Origin: Paludibacteraceae bacterium
GTDB lineage: Bacteria > Bacteroidota > Bacteroidia > Bacteroidales > Paludibacteraceae
Direction of reading: 5' to 3'
Assembly: GCA_017547145.1 (NCBI GenBank)
Contig: JAFYQJ010000006.1
Coordinates: 105,413 to 169,412 of the forward strand
Length of the DNA stretch: 64,000 bases
Every line of letters starts with the position of its first letter. Position 1 is the first letter of the stretch. Below the pieces are notes generated by a model, which saw only the letters and a list, made by a program, of their open reading frames with translations, was not told the DNA's origin and ran no database searches. The translations under genes were made by a program, and so were the position numbers. Positions 28,273 to 37,112 of the stretch are shown in pieces.

Positions 28273-29309
28273 AAATAGAAAAACCGATAATTGTTGCAGA
28301 TGCGAATATCCCTTTTTTGAAAGGAGTTTTGGATGAGAAAGCGGTAGTTCGTTACTTGCCGGCAGCTGAAATAACCAATGAGCAAGTGCGTGATGCTGAT
28401 GCTTTAATTGTTAGAACACGAACTCGTTGCAATGAATCGTTACTTGAAAATACGAATGTAAAATTTGTGGTTACGGCAACTATAGGTTTTGATCATATCG
28501 ATACGGAGTATTGTAGATTGAAAAATATAAAATGGCAGAATGCACAAGGATGCAATGCAGATTCTGTGGGGCAATATGTCGCGTCAGCTCTTTGTTTTTG
28601 GGCAAGTAAATATAAAAAGAATCTTTCGGAACTTACATTAGGAATTGTTGGTTGGGGTTATGTGGGGCAAAGCGTGGAACGTTATGCTAAATTATTAGGA
28701 ATGAATGTTTTGAGAAATGATCCTCCAAGGCAACAAATCTATAAAAATGAAAGTTATGTTTCTCTAGAAACAATAACTTCAGTTGCTGATATTATTACAT
28801 TTCATACACCTTTAATCACGGAGGGTGTTTTTGCCACCTATCATTTGGCAGATAATTGTTTTTTTAACAGCTTAAAACGCAAGCCTTTGCTTATAAATTC
28901 AGCACGTGGTGGTGTGGTGGATGAACAAGCTTTGTTAGAGGCAATGGATTTAGGAAAAATTTCTGATTGTATTATTGATTGTTGGGAAAATGAACCAAAT
29001 ATAAATCCTGTTCTGTTGGAGCGTTCATTACTTGCAACACCACATATAGCAGGATATTCTGCTGACGGTAAGGCTAATGCGACACAAATCTGTGTACGAG
29101 CTTTAAGCCGTTTTTTTGAATTAGGTTTAAATGATTTTGTTGTAGAACTTCCTGAAAAAAAGAAACTTGACAAAAATGTTGCATTGCAAGAACAATTACT
29201 TTTGGCATATCCTATTGAAAGAGATTCGAATCTTTTAAAAACAAGTCTGATAACATTTGAGCAACAACGAAGCGACTATCCAATGCGGCGTGAGTGTGAA
29301 ATAAAATGA
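28269..29309 (+). CDS. pdxB: Erythronate-4-phosphate dehydrogenase
   Basis: NAD-dependent D-isomer 2-hydroxyacid dehydrogenase of the DXP-dependent vitamin B6 pathway; it oxidises 4-phosphoerythronate. The NAD-binding loop is LGIVGWGYVGQSVERYAKLLG, catalytic Arg in INSARGGVVDEQAL, Glu in WENEPN and His in TPHIAGYSADGK, the last two patterns typical of PdxB. ATG at 28269 is used because it overlaps the upstream stop (ATGA); the open frame extends 18 bases further. 346 residues. Confidence 0.92.
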   Translation: MKIEKPIIVADANIPFLKGVLDEKAVVRYLPAAEITNEQVRDADALIVRTRTRCNESLLENTNVKFVVTATIGFDHIDTEYCRLKNIKWQNAQGCNADSVGQYVASALCFWASKYKKNLSELTLGIVGWGYVGQSVERYAKLLGMNVLRNDPPRQQIYKNESYVSLETITSVADIITFHTPLITEGVFATYHLADNCFFNSLKRKPLLINSARGGVVDEQALLEAMDLGKISDCIIDCWENEPNINPVLLERSLLATPHIAGYSADGKANATQICVRALSRFFELGLNDFVVELPEKKKLDKNVALQEQLLLAYPIERDSNLLKTSLITFEQQRSDYPMRRECEIK

Positions 29310-30451
29310 AACATCTATATATTTTTAATCCTGAACACGATTTAGCCTTGGCTAATGGTGATGTAAACTATGCAGCTCCGTTGTCAGCAAGACAGTTTGC
29401 TAAAGATTTGTCATGTTTGCCATTGTGGTATGCAGAAGAAGGTGATAGTGTTGTTGCTTCGCAGGAAAATCAAGAATGGAAATTGCAGATGGAGAGACTT
29501 TTCCCTGTTATGAAAACGATTTCTTTAGTTGAGTTTCAAACTGACGAAAAACTTTTGCCTTGGGGATGGAATTTTGCATTGAAAAAAAACTTTGATGGTA
29601 TAAATGATTCATTTGTGGAAAATGTTGCTTCACATTCACATCGCCGATGGAGTATTGTTGCAATGAAATTTCTGCACGAGAATTTGACGTTTAAAATTCC
29701 TATTGCTGCTACGGAATTGTTTGATAGGGCAGAGGTAGATAATTTTATAAAGTATCAAACGAATACGATATTAAAGGCTCCGATTTCAGGTAGTGGTCGC
29801 GGTGTTTGGCGTTGTTTTGGAGCGTTGTCGCAAAGTGCAGAAGGCTGGTGTCAGCGTATATTTATTAAACAAGGAAGTGTAATGGCAGAACCACTTTATG
29901 ATAAGGTTCAAGATTTTGCAATGGAATTTTGTATAAAAAATGGCAAAGCTACATTTTGTGGATATTCTTTGTTTGAAACGGAGGCGATGGGTGTTTATTC
30001 TTCGAATATATTAGCTTCAGATACAGAATTAGAGCATTTGTTGACAGAAAAAATACCGCTTGACTATTTGCAAGAGGTAAAAAAGGCTCTTTTGCAGTTT
30101 TTAGAGCAAGAATATTCGTTTTATGAAGGTTACCTTGGGGTTGATATGTTATTGTATAAGGAAAACGATCAATTAAAATTGAACCCTATGGTTGAAATAA
30201 ATTTACGTATGACAATGGGACTTGTTGCTCGAAAGTTTTTTGATCGATTTGTTGCTCGTTCATCAATTGGAGTTTTTAAAATTAAGCATTTTAAAGATGG
30301 GAATGATTTACAAACTTATCATCAAGAAATGCAATTAAAATATCCTTTGCAATTGGAAAATAATCGTATTTGTAGTGGTTATCTTTCGCTTTGTCCTATT
30401 AATTCAAATACTCAATATTGTATTTCAATCGAAATCTCAAATCGCACTTAA
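29306..30451 (+). CDS. ATP-grasp-like protein of unknown function
   Basis: 381 residues; no family name recalled, though similar proteins are common in Bacteroidales. The N-terminus HLYIFNPEHDLALANGD is distinctive. The middle shows ATP-grasp-like features: TILKAPISGSGRGVWR (lysine then glycine-rich loop) and, near the C-terminal side, LNPMVEINLRMTMG, like the metal-binding Glu/Asn strand of ATP-grasp ligases. Start overlaps the pdxB stop by four bases and its stop shares one base with the ccsA-like ATG, so it is translationally embedded. It may be a ligase or carboxylate-amine enzyme; substrate unknown. Confidence 0.55.
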   Translation: MKHLYIFNPEHDLALANGDVNYAAPLSARQFAKDLSCLPLWYAEEGDSVVASQENQEWKLQMERLFPVMKTISLVEFQTDEKLLPWGWNFALKKNFDGINDSFVENVASHSHRRWSIVAMKFLHENLTFKIPIAATELFDRAEVDNFIKYQTNTILKAPISGSGRGVWRCFGALSQSAEGWCQRIFIKQGSVMAEPLYDKVQDFAMEFCIKNGKATFCGYSLFETEAMGVYSSNILASDTELEHLLTEKIPLDYLQEVKKALLQFLEQEYSFYEGYLGVDMLLYKENDQLKLNPMVEINLRMTMGLVARKFFDRFVARSSIGVFKIKHFKDGNDLQTYHQEMQLKYPLQLENNRICSGYLSLCPINSNTQYCISIEISNRT

Positions 30452-32652
30452 TGAACAAATTGTGTAAAATTTTTAATTTTAAGCGTCTGGCGTTTTTGTT
30501 TTCTGGTATATTGTTGGTTCTGTTGATATTAGCTACAATTATAGAACCAGTAATAGGTACAAAAGCCACAGTTGAAAAAATATATACTTCGCCGCTAACG
30601 ATTGTTTTGTGGATAGCAACGGTTTGCTTTTCGTTAGTGTATTTGTTTCAGCGAAAAGTTTATAAGAATGTGATTACTTTTTTGATACATTTCTCGTTTG
30701 TTATTATTTTGTTAGGAGCTTTTGTTACGCATGTTTTTGGAGAACAAGGTAAGATCCATTTGCGATTGAATGAACCTGAAAATATGTATATTGATTCTGA
30801 AGGATTAGTACAGACATTTCCTTTTGTTATTGAGTTGATAGATTTTGATGTAGAATACTATAGAGGTACTCGTTCGCCTATGGATTTCGTAAGTGAAATA
30901 CAAGTAAAAGAAGGTCAAATTGTAACGTCAGGAGTAGTTTCGATGAATAATATTTTTGTTTATCGTAATTATCGTTTTTATCAGTCGGGTTACGATGCCG
31001 ATAATCAGGGTGTATTGTTTGCGATTAGTCGTGATCCATATGGTATAGCTGTAACCTATTTTGGTTATGCTTTTTTGTTGTTTTCTTTGGGAGCGTTCTT
31101 TTTTCAGAAAAATACGTTGTTGCGTCAAATACTAAAAAAACGTTCTTTACTTGCAATTTTTGCACTAATAATAACTATTGGGGTAGAAGCTACTCCTCGA
31201 ACGTTACAACCAGAATTAGCAGAACGATTTTCGCAATTGTATGTTTATTATAATGGTCGTGTTTGTCCGTTGCAAACTTTGGCGAATGATTTTTGCCAAA
31301 AAATATATGGGAAAACTTCTTATAAGGAATTTTCTGCGGAGCAAGTGCTTGTTGGATGGCTGTTTTATTGCGAGGATTGGAAAAACGAGCCGATGATAAA
31401 AATAAGAGGTGAAAGTGTTCGATTGCAGCTTGGAATTGAGGGAAAATATGCTTGTTTAAATGATTTTTTTAATGCAGGTGAGTATAAATTGGAACGATTA
31501 GTACGGGAACGTATAGATAAAAATGTTCAATCGGCTGATGAAAAAATTAACTTAATTGAAATGGTCTCTTCGGGTAGTTTATTGCGTATTTTTCCTAGTA
31601 AAGATGCTAATGGAGAGTTGTGTTGGTATTCGTGGGCAGAACAATTGCCAACTGATATTCCATTTGAACAAATGCAAATGATGAAAAAGATGATGTTGTT
31701 TGTTACACAAGAAATAGAAATGGGAAGGTCTTTTTCTTTACTTGATAGCTTGGAGCAAATAAGTATTTTTCAGAAAACAGAAGCTGGTGAGAATAATCTC
31801 CCACATAGAGTACGTTTCCTTTCCGAACAAGTTTATAACAAAATGCATATTACAAAGCCTTTGGCTATTTTTTCTTTAATGTTTGGTTTGCTATTGTTCG
31901 TTCTTTATGTTTATTATTTTGGAAAGGAGAGAAAACCCAATCGGATATTGTCTAATTTGTCAATTGGTGTTTTATCTCTTTTGCTTGTGCTTGTTTCGGT
32001 GATGATTGTGTTGCGTGGTGTTGTAAGTGGTCATTTACCTTTTTCTAATGGGTTTGAAACAATGCAGTTTTTGGCTTGGATAACTCTTATTTTTTCACTT
32101 TTGTTAAATAAAAAAATTAATTTATTTCTTCCTTTTGGCTTTTTGCTTTGTGGGTTATCGCTATTAGTCGCTATGATGAGTGCGGCAAATCCGCAAATAA
32201 CACAACTGATACCTATACTTTCATCACCACTATTGAGCATTCATGTGGTGATAATAATTTTTGCTTATTCAATGCTCTCATTTCTTATGTTAAATGGCTT
32301 AGTTGCGGTGGTCTTTTATCTGTTTTGTAAGAATCGTCAGCAGCAAATAGAACGTTTGTATGTTATTGGAAAGATTATGCTTTACCCTGCATTGTTTTGT
32401 TTGGTAGTTGGTATTTTTGTAGGTGCGGTTTGGGCAAATGTTTCGTGGGGACGTTATTGGGGGTGGGATCCTAAGGAAGTGTGGGCGTTGATAACGATGA
32501 TACTATATGCATTTCCTATCCATTCAAAATCTATATCGTTGTTTCGTAAACCGATGTTTTTTCATTTTTATGTAGTGTTCGCTTTTTTTGCTGTGCTTTT
32601 TACTTATTTTGGGGTAAATTATCTTTTGGGCGGTTTGCATAGTTATGTGTGA
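30451..32652 (+). CDS. Cytochrome c biogenesis protein, CcsBA type
   Basis: Inner-membrane system II heme exporter and cytochrome c synthetase. The N-terminal part is ResB/CcsB-like (several membrane helices and a large periplasmic loop); the C-terminal part is CcsA with the WWD heme-handling motif WGRYWGWDPKEVWALIT and flanking helices with conserved His. ATG at 30451 (TAATG overlap with the previous stop) is chosen over a TTG 33 bases upstream. 733 residues, shorter than proteobacterial fusions but usual for Bacteroidetes. It implies c-type cytochromes, for example nitrite reductase, elsewhere in the genome. Confidence 0.88.
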   Translation: MNKLCKIFNFKRLAFLFSGILLVLLILATIIEPVIGTKATVEKIYTSPLTIVLWIATVCFSLVYLFQRKVYKNVITFLIHFSFVIILLGAFVTHVFGEQGKIHLRLNEPENMYIDSEGLVQTFPFVIELIDFDVEYYRGTRSPMDFVSEIQVKEGQIVTSGVVSMNNIFVYRNYRFYQSGYDADNQGVLFAISRDPYGIAVTYFGYAFLLFSLGAFFFQKNTLLRQILKKRSLLAIFALIITIGVEATPRTLQPELAERFSQLYVYYNGRVCPLQTLANDFCQKIYGKTSYKEFSAEQVLVGWLFYCEDWKNEPMIKIRGESVRLQLGIEGKYACLNDFFNAGEYKLERLVRERIDKNVQSADEKINLIEMVSSGSLLRIFPSKDANGELCWYSWAEQLPTDIPFEQMQMMKKMMLFVTQEIEMGRSFSLLDSLEQISIFQKTEAGENNLPHRVRFLSEQVYNKMHITKPLAIFSLMFGLLLFVLYVYYFGKERKPNRILSNLSIGVLSLLLVLVSVMIVLRGVVSGHLPFSNGFETMQFLAWITLIFSLLLNKKINLFLPFGFLLCGLSLLVAMMSAANPQITQLIPILSSPLLSIHVVIIIFAYSMLSFLMLNGLVAVVFYLFCKNRQQQIERLYVIGKIMLYPALFCLVVGIFVGAVWANVSWGRYWGWDPKEVWALITMILYAFPIHSKSISLFRKPMFFHFYVVFAFFAVLFTYFGVNYLLGGLHSYV

Positions 32653-32664
32653 TTTTTTATTTAA

Positions 32665-32905
32665 CAGAAAAAATCCTACTCGCTGCAGAACTTGAAAAAA
32701 TCGCATTCAATGCCAAAACGAATAGGATAAAAAGAAATAATAGAACCAGGCCTTGAAAAAATCGCAACCAATCAGGTCTATTATTTTTTGTCGCTAAATA
32801 GCCGCCCCAAAAGTGCGTGTCGCATTTTTACCTTAAAAATAAGGTTGATTCTCGCGGGCGGGGACTTTTGCGAAATCGATTTAATCAATTTGACACGTCT
32901 TGCCT
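32665..32905 (-). ncRNA. Candidate small RNA with two matching hairpins
   Basis: The gap between the ccsA gene and the tRNA has a minus-strand promoter box (32914-32921) and, about 230 bases downstream, a terminator hairpin (ATCCTA..TAGGAT arms 32673-32682/32719-32728, one mismatch) with T-run. A second hairpin has perfect 10-base arms at 32735-32744/32777-32786. Both present the same 15 bases, plus strand CTTGAAAAAATCGCA (32691-32705 and 32752-32766), in their loops. The 5' part has CCGCCC/GGGCGG and CAAAAGT/ACTTTTG complementarities. No open frame with a plausible start covers it. The family is not recognised; hairpins could also act on the plus strand as ccsA terminators. Confidence 0.5.
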
Positions 32906-32913
32906 TTCACATG

Positions 32914-32921
32914 CAAAGATA
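32914..32921 (-). promoter_or_regulatory. -7 element for the two-hairpin RNA
   Basis: TATCTTTG followed by CA on the minus strand, exact to TAnnTTTG and identical to the tRNA and rRNA -7 boxes of this window. Transcription would start near 32905. Confidence 0.55.
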
Positions 32922-32962
32922 GAAAAAAATGTTTTTTTTGTTTTGTAAAAAAATGTAAGAGA

Positions 32963-32995
32963 TTTGTTGCTTTATTAAAAAAAGCATTATCTTTG
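32963..32995 (+). promoter_or_regulatory. Promoter of tRNA (CAU)
   Basis: TTTG (32963-32966), 21 bases, TATCTTTG (32988-32995): full match to the Bacteroidetes -33/-7 consensus, ending 12 bases before the mature tRNA. Confidence 0.8.
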
Positions 32996-33007
32996 CAAAC
33001 GTTTTTG

Positions 33008-33082
33008 GGTCCCATAGCTCAGTTGGTTAGTAGCACCTGACTCATAATCAGGGGGTCCTTGGTTCAAGCCCAAGTGGGACCA
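33008..33082 (+). tRNA. tRNA with CAU anticodon (Met elongator or Ile2)
   Basis: Full cloverleaf of 75 nt: acceptor GGTCCCA/TGGGACC, D-loop AGTTGGTTAG, anticodon stem CCTGA/TCAGG with loop CTCATAA (anticodon CAU) and T-arm with GGTTCAAGCC. CCA is not encoded. A CAU anticodon may be elongator methionine or the lysidine-modified isoleucine tRNA; the loop is the same in both and I cannot separate them by eye. It is a single-gene unit with its own promoter and terminator. Confidence 0.93.
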
Positions 33083-33095
33083 CTCATTGAAAATT

Positions 33096-33126
33096 AAGCA
33101 CTTACTATAAGGTAAGTGCTTTTTTT
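33096..33126 (+). terminator. Intrinsic terminator of the CAU tRNA
   Basis: AAGCACTTAC pairs with GTAAGTGCTT around a 6-base loop, then a run of T. Confidence 0.9.
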
Positions 33127-33180
33127 ATTAAAGTTGATTTTGTTATGTTTGCATTTGCTGTTTATAAATTAGAAACGTAT

Positions 33181-33831
33181 ATGAGAAAAATCGTCATTTT
33201 TTTGTTTTTTTTATTTTGTATTTATACTACAAAAGCTCAAAATGCTGATTCTTTATTTAGCTATAGAAGTGAAGGTACATTTTACACATTCTGTCAAGTA
33301 GAAGCAAAGTGTTCAAATGAAATTGCCAACGAAATAGTAAACGATTTTATTGGACAATTTCGTGGAGATCCAGAATTGCTTTTTGAATGGGCATTAAAAG
33401 GCATCGGTAAACAAAATGATGAAGAACATGACGAAATCCTTTTAGAATTAAAACGTACAACTTTCGATCCTGAAACACAAATAGGAGTGATTGTGGCCGA
33501 TATAAAAATACCGGGATTGCGAACTTTTAAAGATATTGAAATAGAAAGCCGAGTAACTAACAGCAAACTTTCCGATGGATCTAGTGAAATTATTGTTGAT
33601 ATTTTTTATTCTAATATACTGCTTAAGAAAGCTTATGGTGTATATAAAATAATACCAAAAGATGATGAAACACAATTGTTTAACATAACAATAAGTGTTA
33701 AATTTAGTTGGTTCTTCGATTTATTTGTTACAATGAAACGTTATTGCTCAATCTTTGAATGGCGTGCAAAGGGCTTTATGGAAAACATGCGTAAAGAAGC
33801 AGAACGTCGCCAATCACTCTTCAACAACTAG
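33181..33831 (+). CDS. Secreted protein of unknown function
   Basis: 216 residues, not recognised. Signal peptide MRKIVIFLFFLFCIYTTKAQ; the mature part is mixed alpha/beta with a charged C-terminal helix (FMENMRKEAERRQSLF). The start at 33181 is chosen because the in-frame ATG at 33145 overlaps a TATGTTTG box (33144-33151) that fits the -7 consensus and because the signal peptide begins at 33181. Its last 18 bases overlap the convergent folB gene, so the two mRNAs are complementary at their 3' ends. Confidence 0.6.
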   Translation: MRKIVIFLFFLFCIYTTKAQNADSLFSYRSEGTFYTFCQVEAKCSNEIANEIVNDFIGQFRGDPELLFEWALKGIGKQNDEEHDEILLELKRTTFDPETQIGVIVADIKIPGLRTFKDIEIESRVTNSKLSDGSSEIIVDIFYSNILLKKAYGVYKIIPKDDETQLFNITISVKFSWFFDLFVTMKRYCSIFEWRAKGFMENMRKEAERRQSLFNN

Positions 33832-34161
33832 TGTTACTGCGTCTATTTGCCCACCGAGTGGAGGATTCTTTTTTGAAAGTTGTACTCGTACATGTGTTAC
33901 TTTAGGATGAATTGTTTTTAAACGTGTAACAATACGTTGTGCTACAGTTTCGAGTAATTTAGAAGTTTTTTGCATCTCGTCTTTTACTACATCATATACT
34001 TGTTGATAATTCAATGTGTCATTTAAGTTATCTGATTGTAATGCGGTAACTTCTTGTAAATCAATTGTTACTGTTACATAAAAATCATTCCCAATAATGC
34101 GTTCTTGCTCAAAAAAACCATGATAAGCATAAAAGTGCATACGTTCTAAAACTATCTGCAT
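33814..34161 (-). CDS. folB: Dihydroneopterin aldolase
   Basis: Enzyme of folate synthesis converting dihydroneopterin to 6-hydroxymethyl-dihydropterin. 115 residues with the family pattern IVLERMHFYAYHGFFEQE (catalytic Glu/Tyr region), GNDFYVTVTIDL, LNDTLNYQQVYDVV and the C-terminal VRVQLSKKNPPLGGQIDAV. It is the last gene after rnpA, yidD and a TPR gene on the minus strand, and its end overlaps the convergent secreted-protein gene by 18 bases. Confidence 0.92.
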   Translation of the reverse strand: MQIVLERMHFYAYHGFFEQERIIGNDFYVTVTIDLQEVTALQSDNLNDTLNYQQVYDVVKDEMQKTSKLLETVAQRIVTRLKTIHPKVTHVRVQLSKKNPPLGGQIDAVTLVVEE

Positions 34162-34170
34162 AGCATATGT

Positions 34171-36351
34171 TTAATTAATTCGTAATTTTATATATTCTCT
34201 CAAATTCCAAAGTTGTTTTTCTTGCAATTTAAAATCCTTTAATTCGGTAGAAACCATTTCAAAAATTTCTTCAAATAAATTCAAATCGGAAGAATATGCT
34301 TTTTGGAAAAGTTCTATTGCTCCGTCTACATCTCCTTGATAAAATCGTATAAATGCCCAACGTATAAAATCAATAGTGGAAAATTTTTCTATTGTTATTT
34401 TTCCAAAATATCGCTCTGCTTGTTCTAGTTTTTCACACAAAAACGAACACCACGCCAAAGAACGTATAACCTGAAGATTGTCAGGATTGAAATAATTTAT
34501 TTTAAAGTAAAGAGCAAGTGCTTCAGCATATTTTTTTTGCTCGAACAAACAATTAGCAACATTCAAAAGTAGTTTGTAATCTTCAGGGTTGTAGTCTAAT
34601 AAACGTTGAAAATAAAGCAAAGATTGTTCGATATTTTTCAATTTTTTATAGCAAATCGCTAATTGTCGTAACACCCATTTCTTCTCAGGAGCCGATAATT
34701 CAATTTTAGTATAAATATCTACTGCTTTTTCCAATTCGCCAACTCGCTGATATGTATAAGCCAATTTGCATAACAAATCAATATCTTCGCTGTTTTCTAG
34801 ATTCATACGAGTGTAAAGAGATAATGCTTCTGTATACATCTTTTTTGAAAAATAGAAATCAGCTATTGACAAAATATTTTTTTTATCTAACCATTGCCAT
34901 AAAAACGTAATGTCGGTAAGTTCGCTTAAATGTAAAAACGGATTGTATGACATTGTATGTTTAAATAATTTATAATAGCGATACAAGTTTTGTATGTAGT
35001 TATTCGCTTTTAACGAAAAAGTCAATTTCAAATCTTTAAGCGAACGATCGTTTATGTCAGTTTTTATTTGCTCTATTTCTGTTTTTAAATTATGCTTCAT
35101 AAAATCCATTTGCGAATCGGGCAATTGCATTAGACTAAAACAAAATGAGTATTTGTCCGAATCGCACATCATATTATTTGACATCAAGAGCGAAAAAATA
35201 TCATTATCGTTTTCAAATAGTGATTTTATACTTTCGTTTTTGGGGTTAAATGGCATAAACCAATTAAATGCTTCGTCGAAAAAAGGGTAGTGTTTTAGCG
35301 ACGAAAATGTACTCATGTAAATATCACTACCTTCGCGTTGCAATTCTCCAAGTTGTTGTAGTTTTTCACTCAAACCAATTTCATCAAACAACTCTTGCAT
35401 TTCATCCATGGACGTTTCTTCGTCAAAATTATTAGTTTTTGAGTCGTTCCATTTCTCATTTAGTTTTGGAGAAATTCGCATCATGTCTGGTAAAAGATCT
35501 TCTTTTATTTTTCGATTTAAATTCTCGGTTTCTTGACTCCGAATTAAGTGGCAGATAACAATTTCTAACTCTGAGGTGAAATTTGAATCGGCTGATAATT
35601 TTCTCATTTTGTGTACTAATGTCTTATAAATACCAATACGTTTGGCGTAACGTTGGCATATAAAAACTATTGCAACCAATGCACGTAGACGAATCATTTC
35701 GTCTTTACTTCTGCATAATGTTAATAACAATACAATCTTTTCTACTTGAAAAAAAGATAATGTACTCAACATCAGTGCTGAAACAATCACGCCTCTAAAG
35801 TCGATACTGAAATTTTCATCGGCTATGAAATCTGTTAATTTCGTTTGTTCGTTTTCTGTTAACCTATTGACAATTAAGATAGAATAAAATAAGTCAAAAT
35901 AATATGTTTGGGTTTTGTTTGATTCTAAATCATTGTCTTTTTTATTAAACACATCAGCAAGCAAATCATTCAATGCAATCTTATCTTGCAAAGTATATAA
36001 ATTTTCTATACATGTTATAATTGAGAGTTGCTTTCGTTCTTGTTTCTGTTTGTACTCAAAAAAAGAACTATTACGTGATTGGTATATTTCGTATAAATCA
36101 TCAAATAAAGCGTATGATTTATAAAGTAATTGCATAAATATTTGTTCTCGCTGCGTATCTGATGTCCCTTTTAAAGCAAAATTTAGCATTTGCCCATAGA
36201 TGAGTTTCATTTCATCTATAGCGTTTAATGCTGATCCGTTTTTTTGCGTTTCAGCGAAAGCCTGTAATAAATTTAATGCTTCGGCTATCTTTTTCTCCGA
36301 TAACAATACCTCAAGTTGCTTTATATTTGAATTTTGCATAGTCCAATTCAA
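34171..36351 (-). CDS. Large tetratricopeptide-repeat protein
   Basis: 726 residues, cytoplasmic by absence of a signal peptide. The N-terminal two thirds are helical without a clear repeat; the C-terminal third carries TPR units such as EALSLYTRMNLENSEDIDLL, KAVDIYTKIELSAPEKKWVL, QSLLYFQRLLDYNPEDYKLL and EALALYFKINYFNPDNLQVI. TPRs mediate protein contacts; the partner is unknown. It sits 6 bases downstream of yidD and 9 upstream of folB. Translation could start at MQNSNIK (12 bases further in). Confidence 0.72.
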   Translation of the reverse strand: MNWTMQNSNIKQLEVLLSEKKIAEALNLLQAFAETQKNGSALNAIDEMKLIYGQMLNFALKGTSDTQREQIFMQLLYKSYALFDDLYEIYQSRNSSFFEYKQKQERKQLSIITCIENLYTLQDKIALNDLLADVFNKKDNDLESNKTQTYYFDLFYSILIVNRLTENEQTKLTDFIADENFSIDFRGVIVSALMLSTLSFFQVEKIVLLLTLCRSKDEMIRLRALVAIVFICQRYAKRIGIYKTLVHKMRKLSADSNFTSELEIVICHLIRSQETENLNRKIKEDLLPDMMRISPKLNEKWNDSKTNNFDEETSMDEMQELFDEIGLSEKLQQLGELQREGSDIYMSTFSSLKHYPFFDEAFNWFMPFNPKNESIKSLFENDNDIFSLLMSNNMMCDSDKYSFCFSLMQLPDSQMDFMKHNLKTEIEQIKTDINDRSLKDLKLTFSLKANNYIQNLYRYYKLFKHTMSYNPFLHLSELTDITFLWQWLDKKNILSIADFYFSKKMYTEALSLYTRMNLENSEDIDLLCKLAYTYQRVGELEKAVDIYTKIELSAPEKKWVLRQLAICYKKLKNIEQSLLYFQRLLDYNPEDYKLLLNVANCLFEQKKYAEALALYFKINYFNPDNLQVIRSLAWCSFLCEKLEQAERYFGKITIEKFSTIDFIRWAFIRFYQGDVDGAIELFQKAYSSDLNLFEEIFEMVSTELKDFKLQEKQLWNLREYIKLRIN

Positions 36352-36357
36352 TTAAAA

Positions 36358-36579
36358 TCAAGGAACTGGGTCGTATCCGCTACCACCCCAAGGATGACAC
36401 CGCATAATACGTTTTACACCCATCCATCCACCTCGTATTATACCATATTTTTTTACTGATTCTACCATGTATTGTGAGCATGTTGGTACATATCTGCATG
36501 AGGGAGGAAACAAAGGTGAAATACACTTTTGATAAAAATACACTGGCAAAAGAAAACAAAAATGTAAAACTTTTTTCAT
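36358..36579 (-). CDS. yidD: Membrane protein insertion efficiency factor YidD
   Basis: Short amphipathic membrane-associated protein that assists YidC-dependent insertion. 73 residues with the family hallmark [22 protein letters not shown] and the C-terminal [14 protein letters not shown]. It overlaps the rnpA stop codon by four bases, the classical rnpA-yidD order. Confidence 0.95.
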   Translation of the reverse strand: MKKVLHFCFLLPVYFYQKCISPLFPPSCRYVPTCSQYMVESVKKYGIIRGGWMGVKRIMRCHPWGGSGYDPVP

Positions 36580-36935
36580 TGTTTTTTTGCTAATAATTCT
36601 AATGCTTCACACATTTTTTTCTGTACAAAATCAAACTTTGGCACTGTATTGCATATTGAAACAAATGCAATATGAAAACAAGCTTCTTGTAGCAAATGTT
36701 TATTCAAACGATATGCTTCACGCATTAAGCGTTTTATACGATTACGGTCTACAGCATGTTTGAATCGTTTTTTGGGGACAGAAAATAACACTTTCGTGTC
36801 ATTTTTACTAGTAGTATAAAGTACACGAATTGGGTAACAAGAAAATGATTCGTTTTTGGCAAAAAGTTCTTGTACTTGCTTTTTCCCTTTCAATCGTTCT
36901 TGTTTAGATAGTGTATGTATTTTTCTTTCTACCAT
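36576..36935 (-). CDS. rnpA: Ribonuclease P protein component
   Basis: Protein subunit of RNase P that helps the RNA subunit cut tRNA 5' leaders. Family signature [14 protein letters not shown] and the RNR-neighbouring KHAVDRN are present, with an aromatic-containing substrate cleft region ([15 protein letters not shown]). The start at 36935 ([17 protein letters not shown]) is preferred over 37028 because the upstream 93 bases contain a TATCTTTG promoter box on this strand. The resulting 119 residues match the family length. Confidence 0.93.
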   Translation of the reverse strand: MVERKIHTLSKQERLKGKKQVQELFAKNESFSCYPIRVLYTTSKNDTKVLFSVPKKRFKHAVDRNRIKRLMREAYRLNKHLLQEACFHIAFVSICNTVPKFDFVQKKMCEALELLAKKQ

Positions 36936-36954
36936 AACATTTCTTCCGTAGATG

Positions 36955-36962
36955 CAAAGATA
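36955..36962 (-). promoter_or_regulatory. -7 element for the rnpA-yidD-TPR-folB operon
   Basis: TATCTTTG followed by CAT on the minus strand, 19 bases before the rnpA ATG; it rules out the longer rnpA frame. Confidence 0.6.
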
Positions 36963-37064
36963 CAACAAAGCCCAAAAGTATACACTATCAATCTGTTTTT
37001 TACGAGTTGTTTTATGCATTTCATACACTTAAAATATTATTTTATACATTGGTAATATTTAAAT

Positions 37065-37095
37065 TTTGTCATATAGAAGAAGCAAAGTACTTTTG
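37065..37095 (+). promoter_or_regulatory. Promoter of the LytTR gene
   Basis: TTTG (37065-37068), 19 bases, TACTTTTG (37088-37095), a full consensus match, 17 bases before the ATG. It is divergent from the rnpA promoter. Confidence 0.75.
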
Positions 37096-37112
37096 CTTAA
37101 GAAAAGCATTGA

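Noticed and set aside
32665..32905. Two-hairpin RNA as tmRNA, SRP RNA or RNase P RNA
   Set aside because: No alanine-like acceptor with tag frame, no SRP apical loop, and no RNase P core such as GAGGAAAGTCC were found.
36936..37028. N-terminal extension of RnpA
   Set aside because: The extra 31 codons contain the operon's promoter box and have no counterpart in the family.
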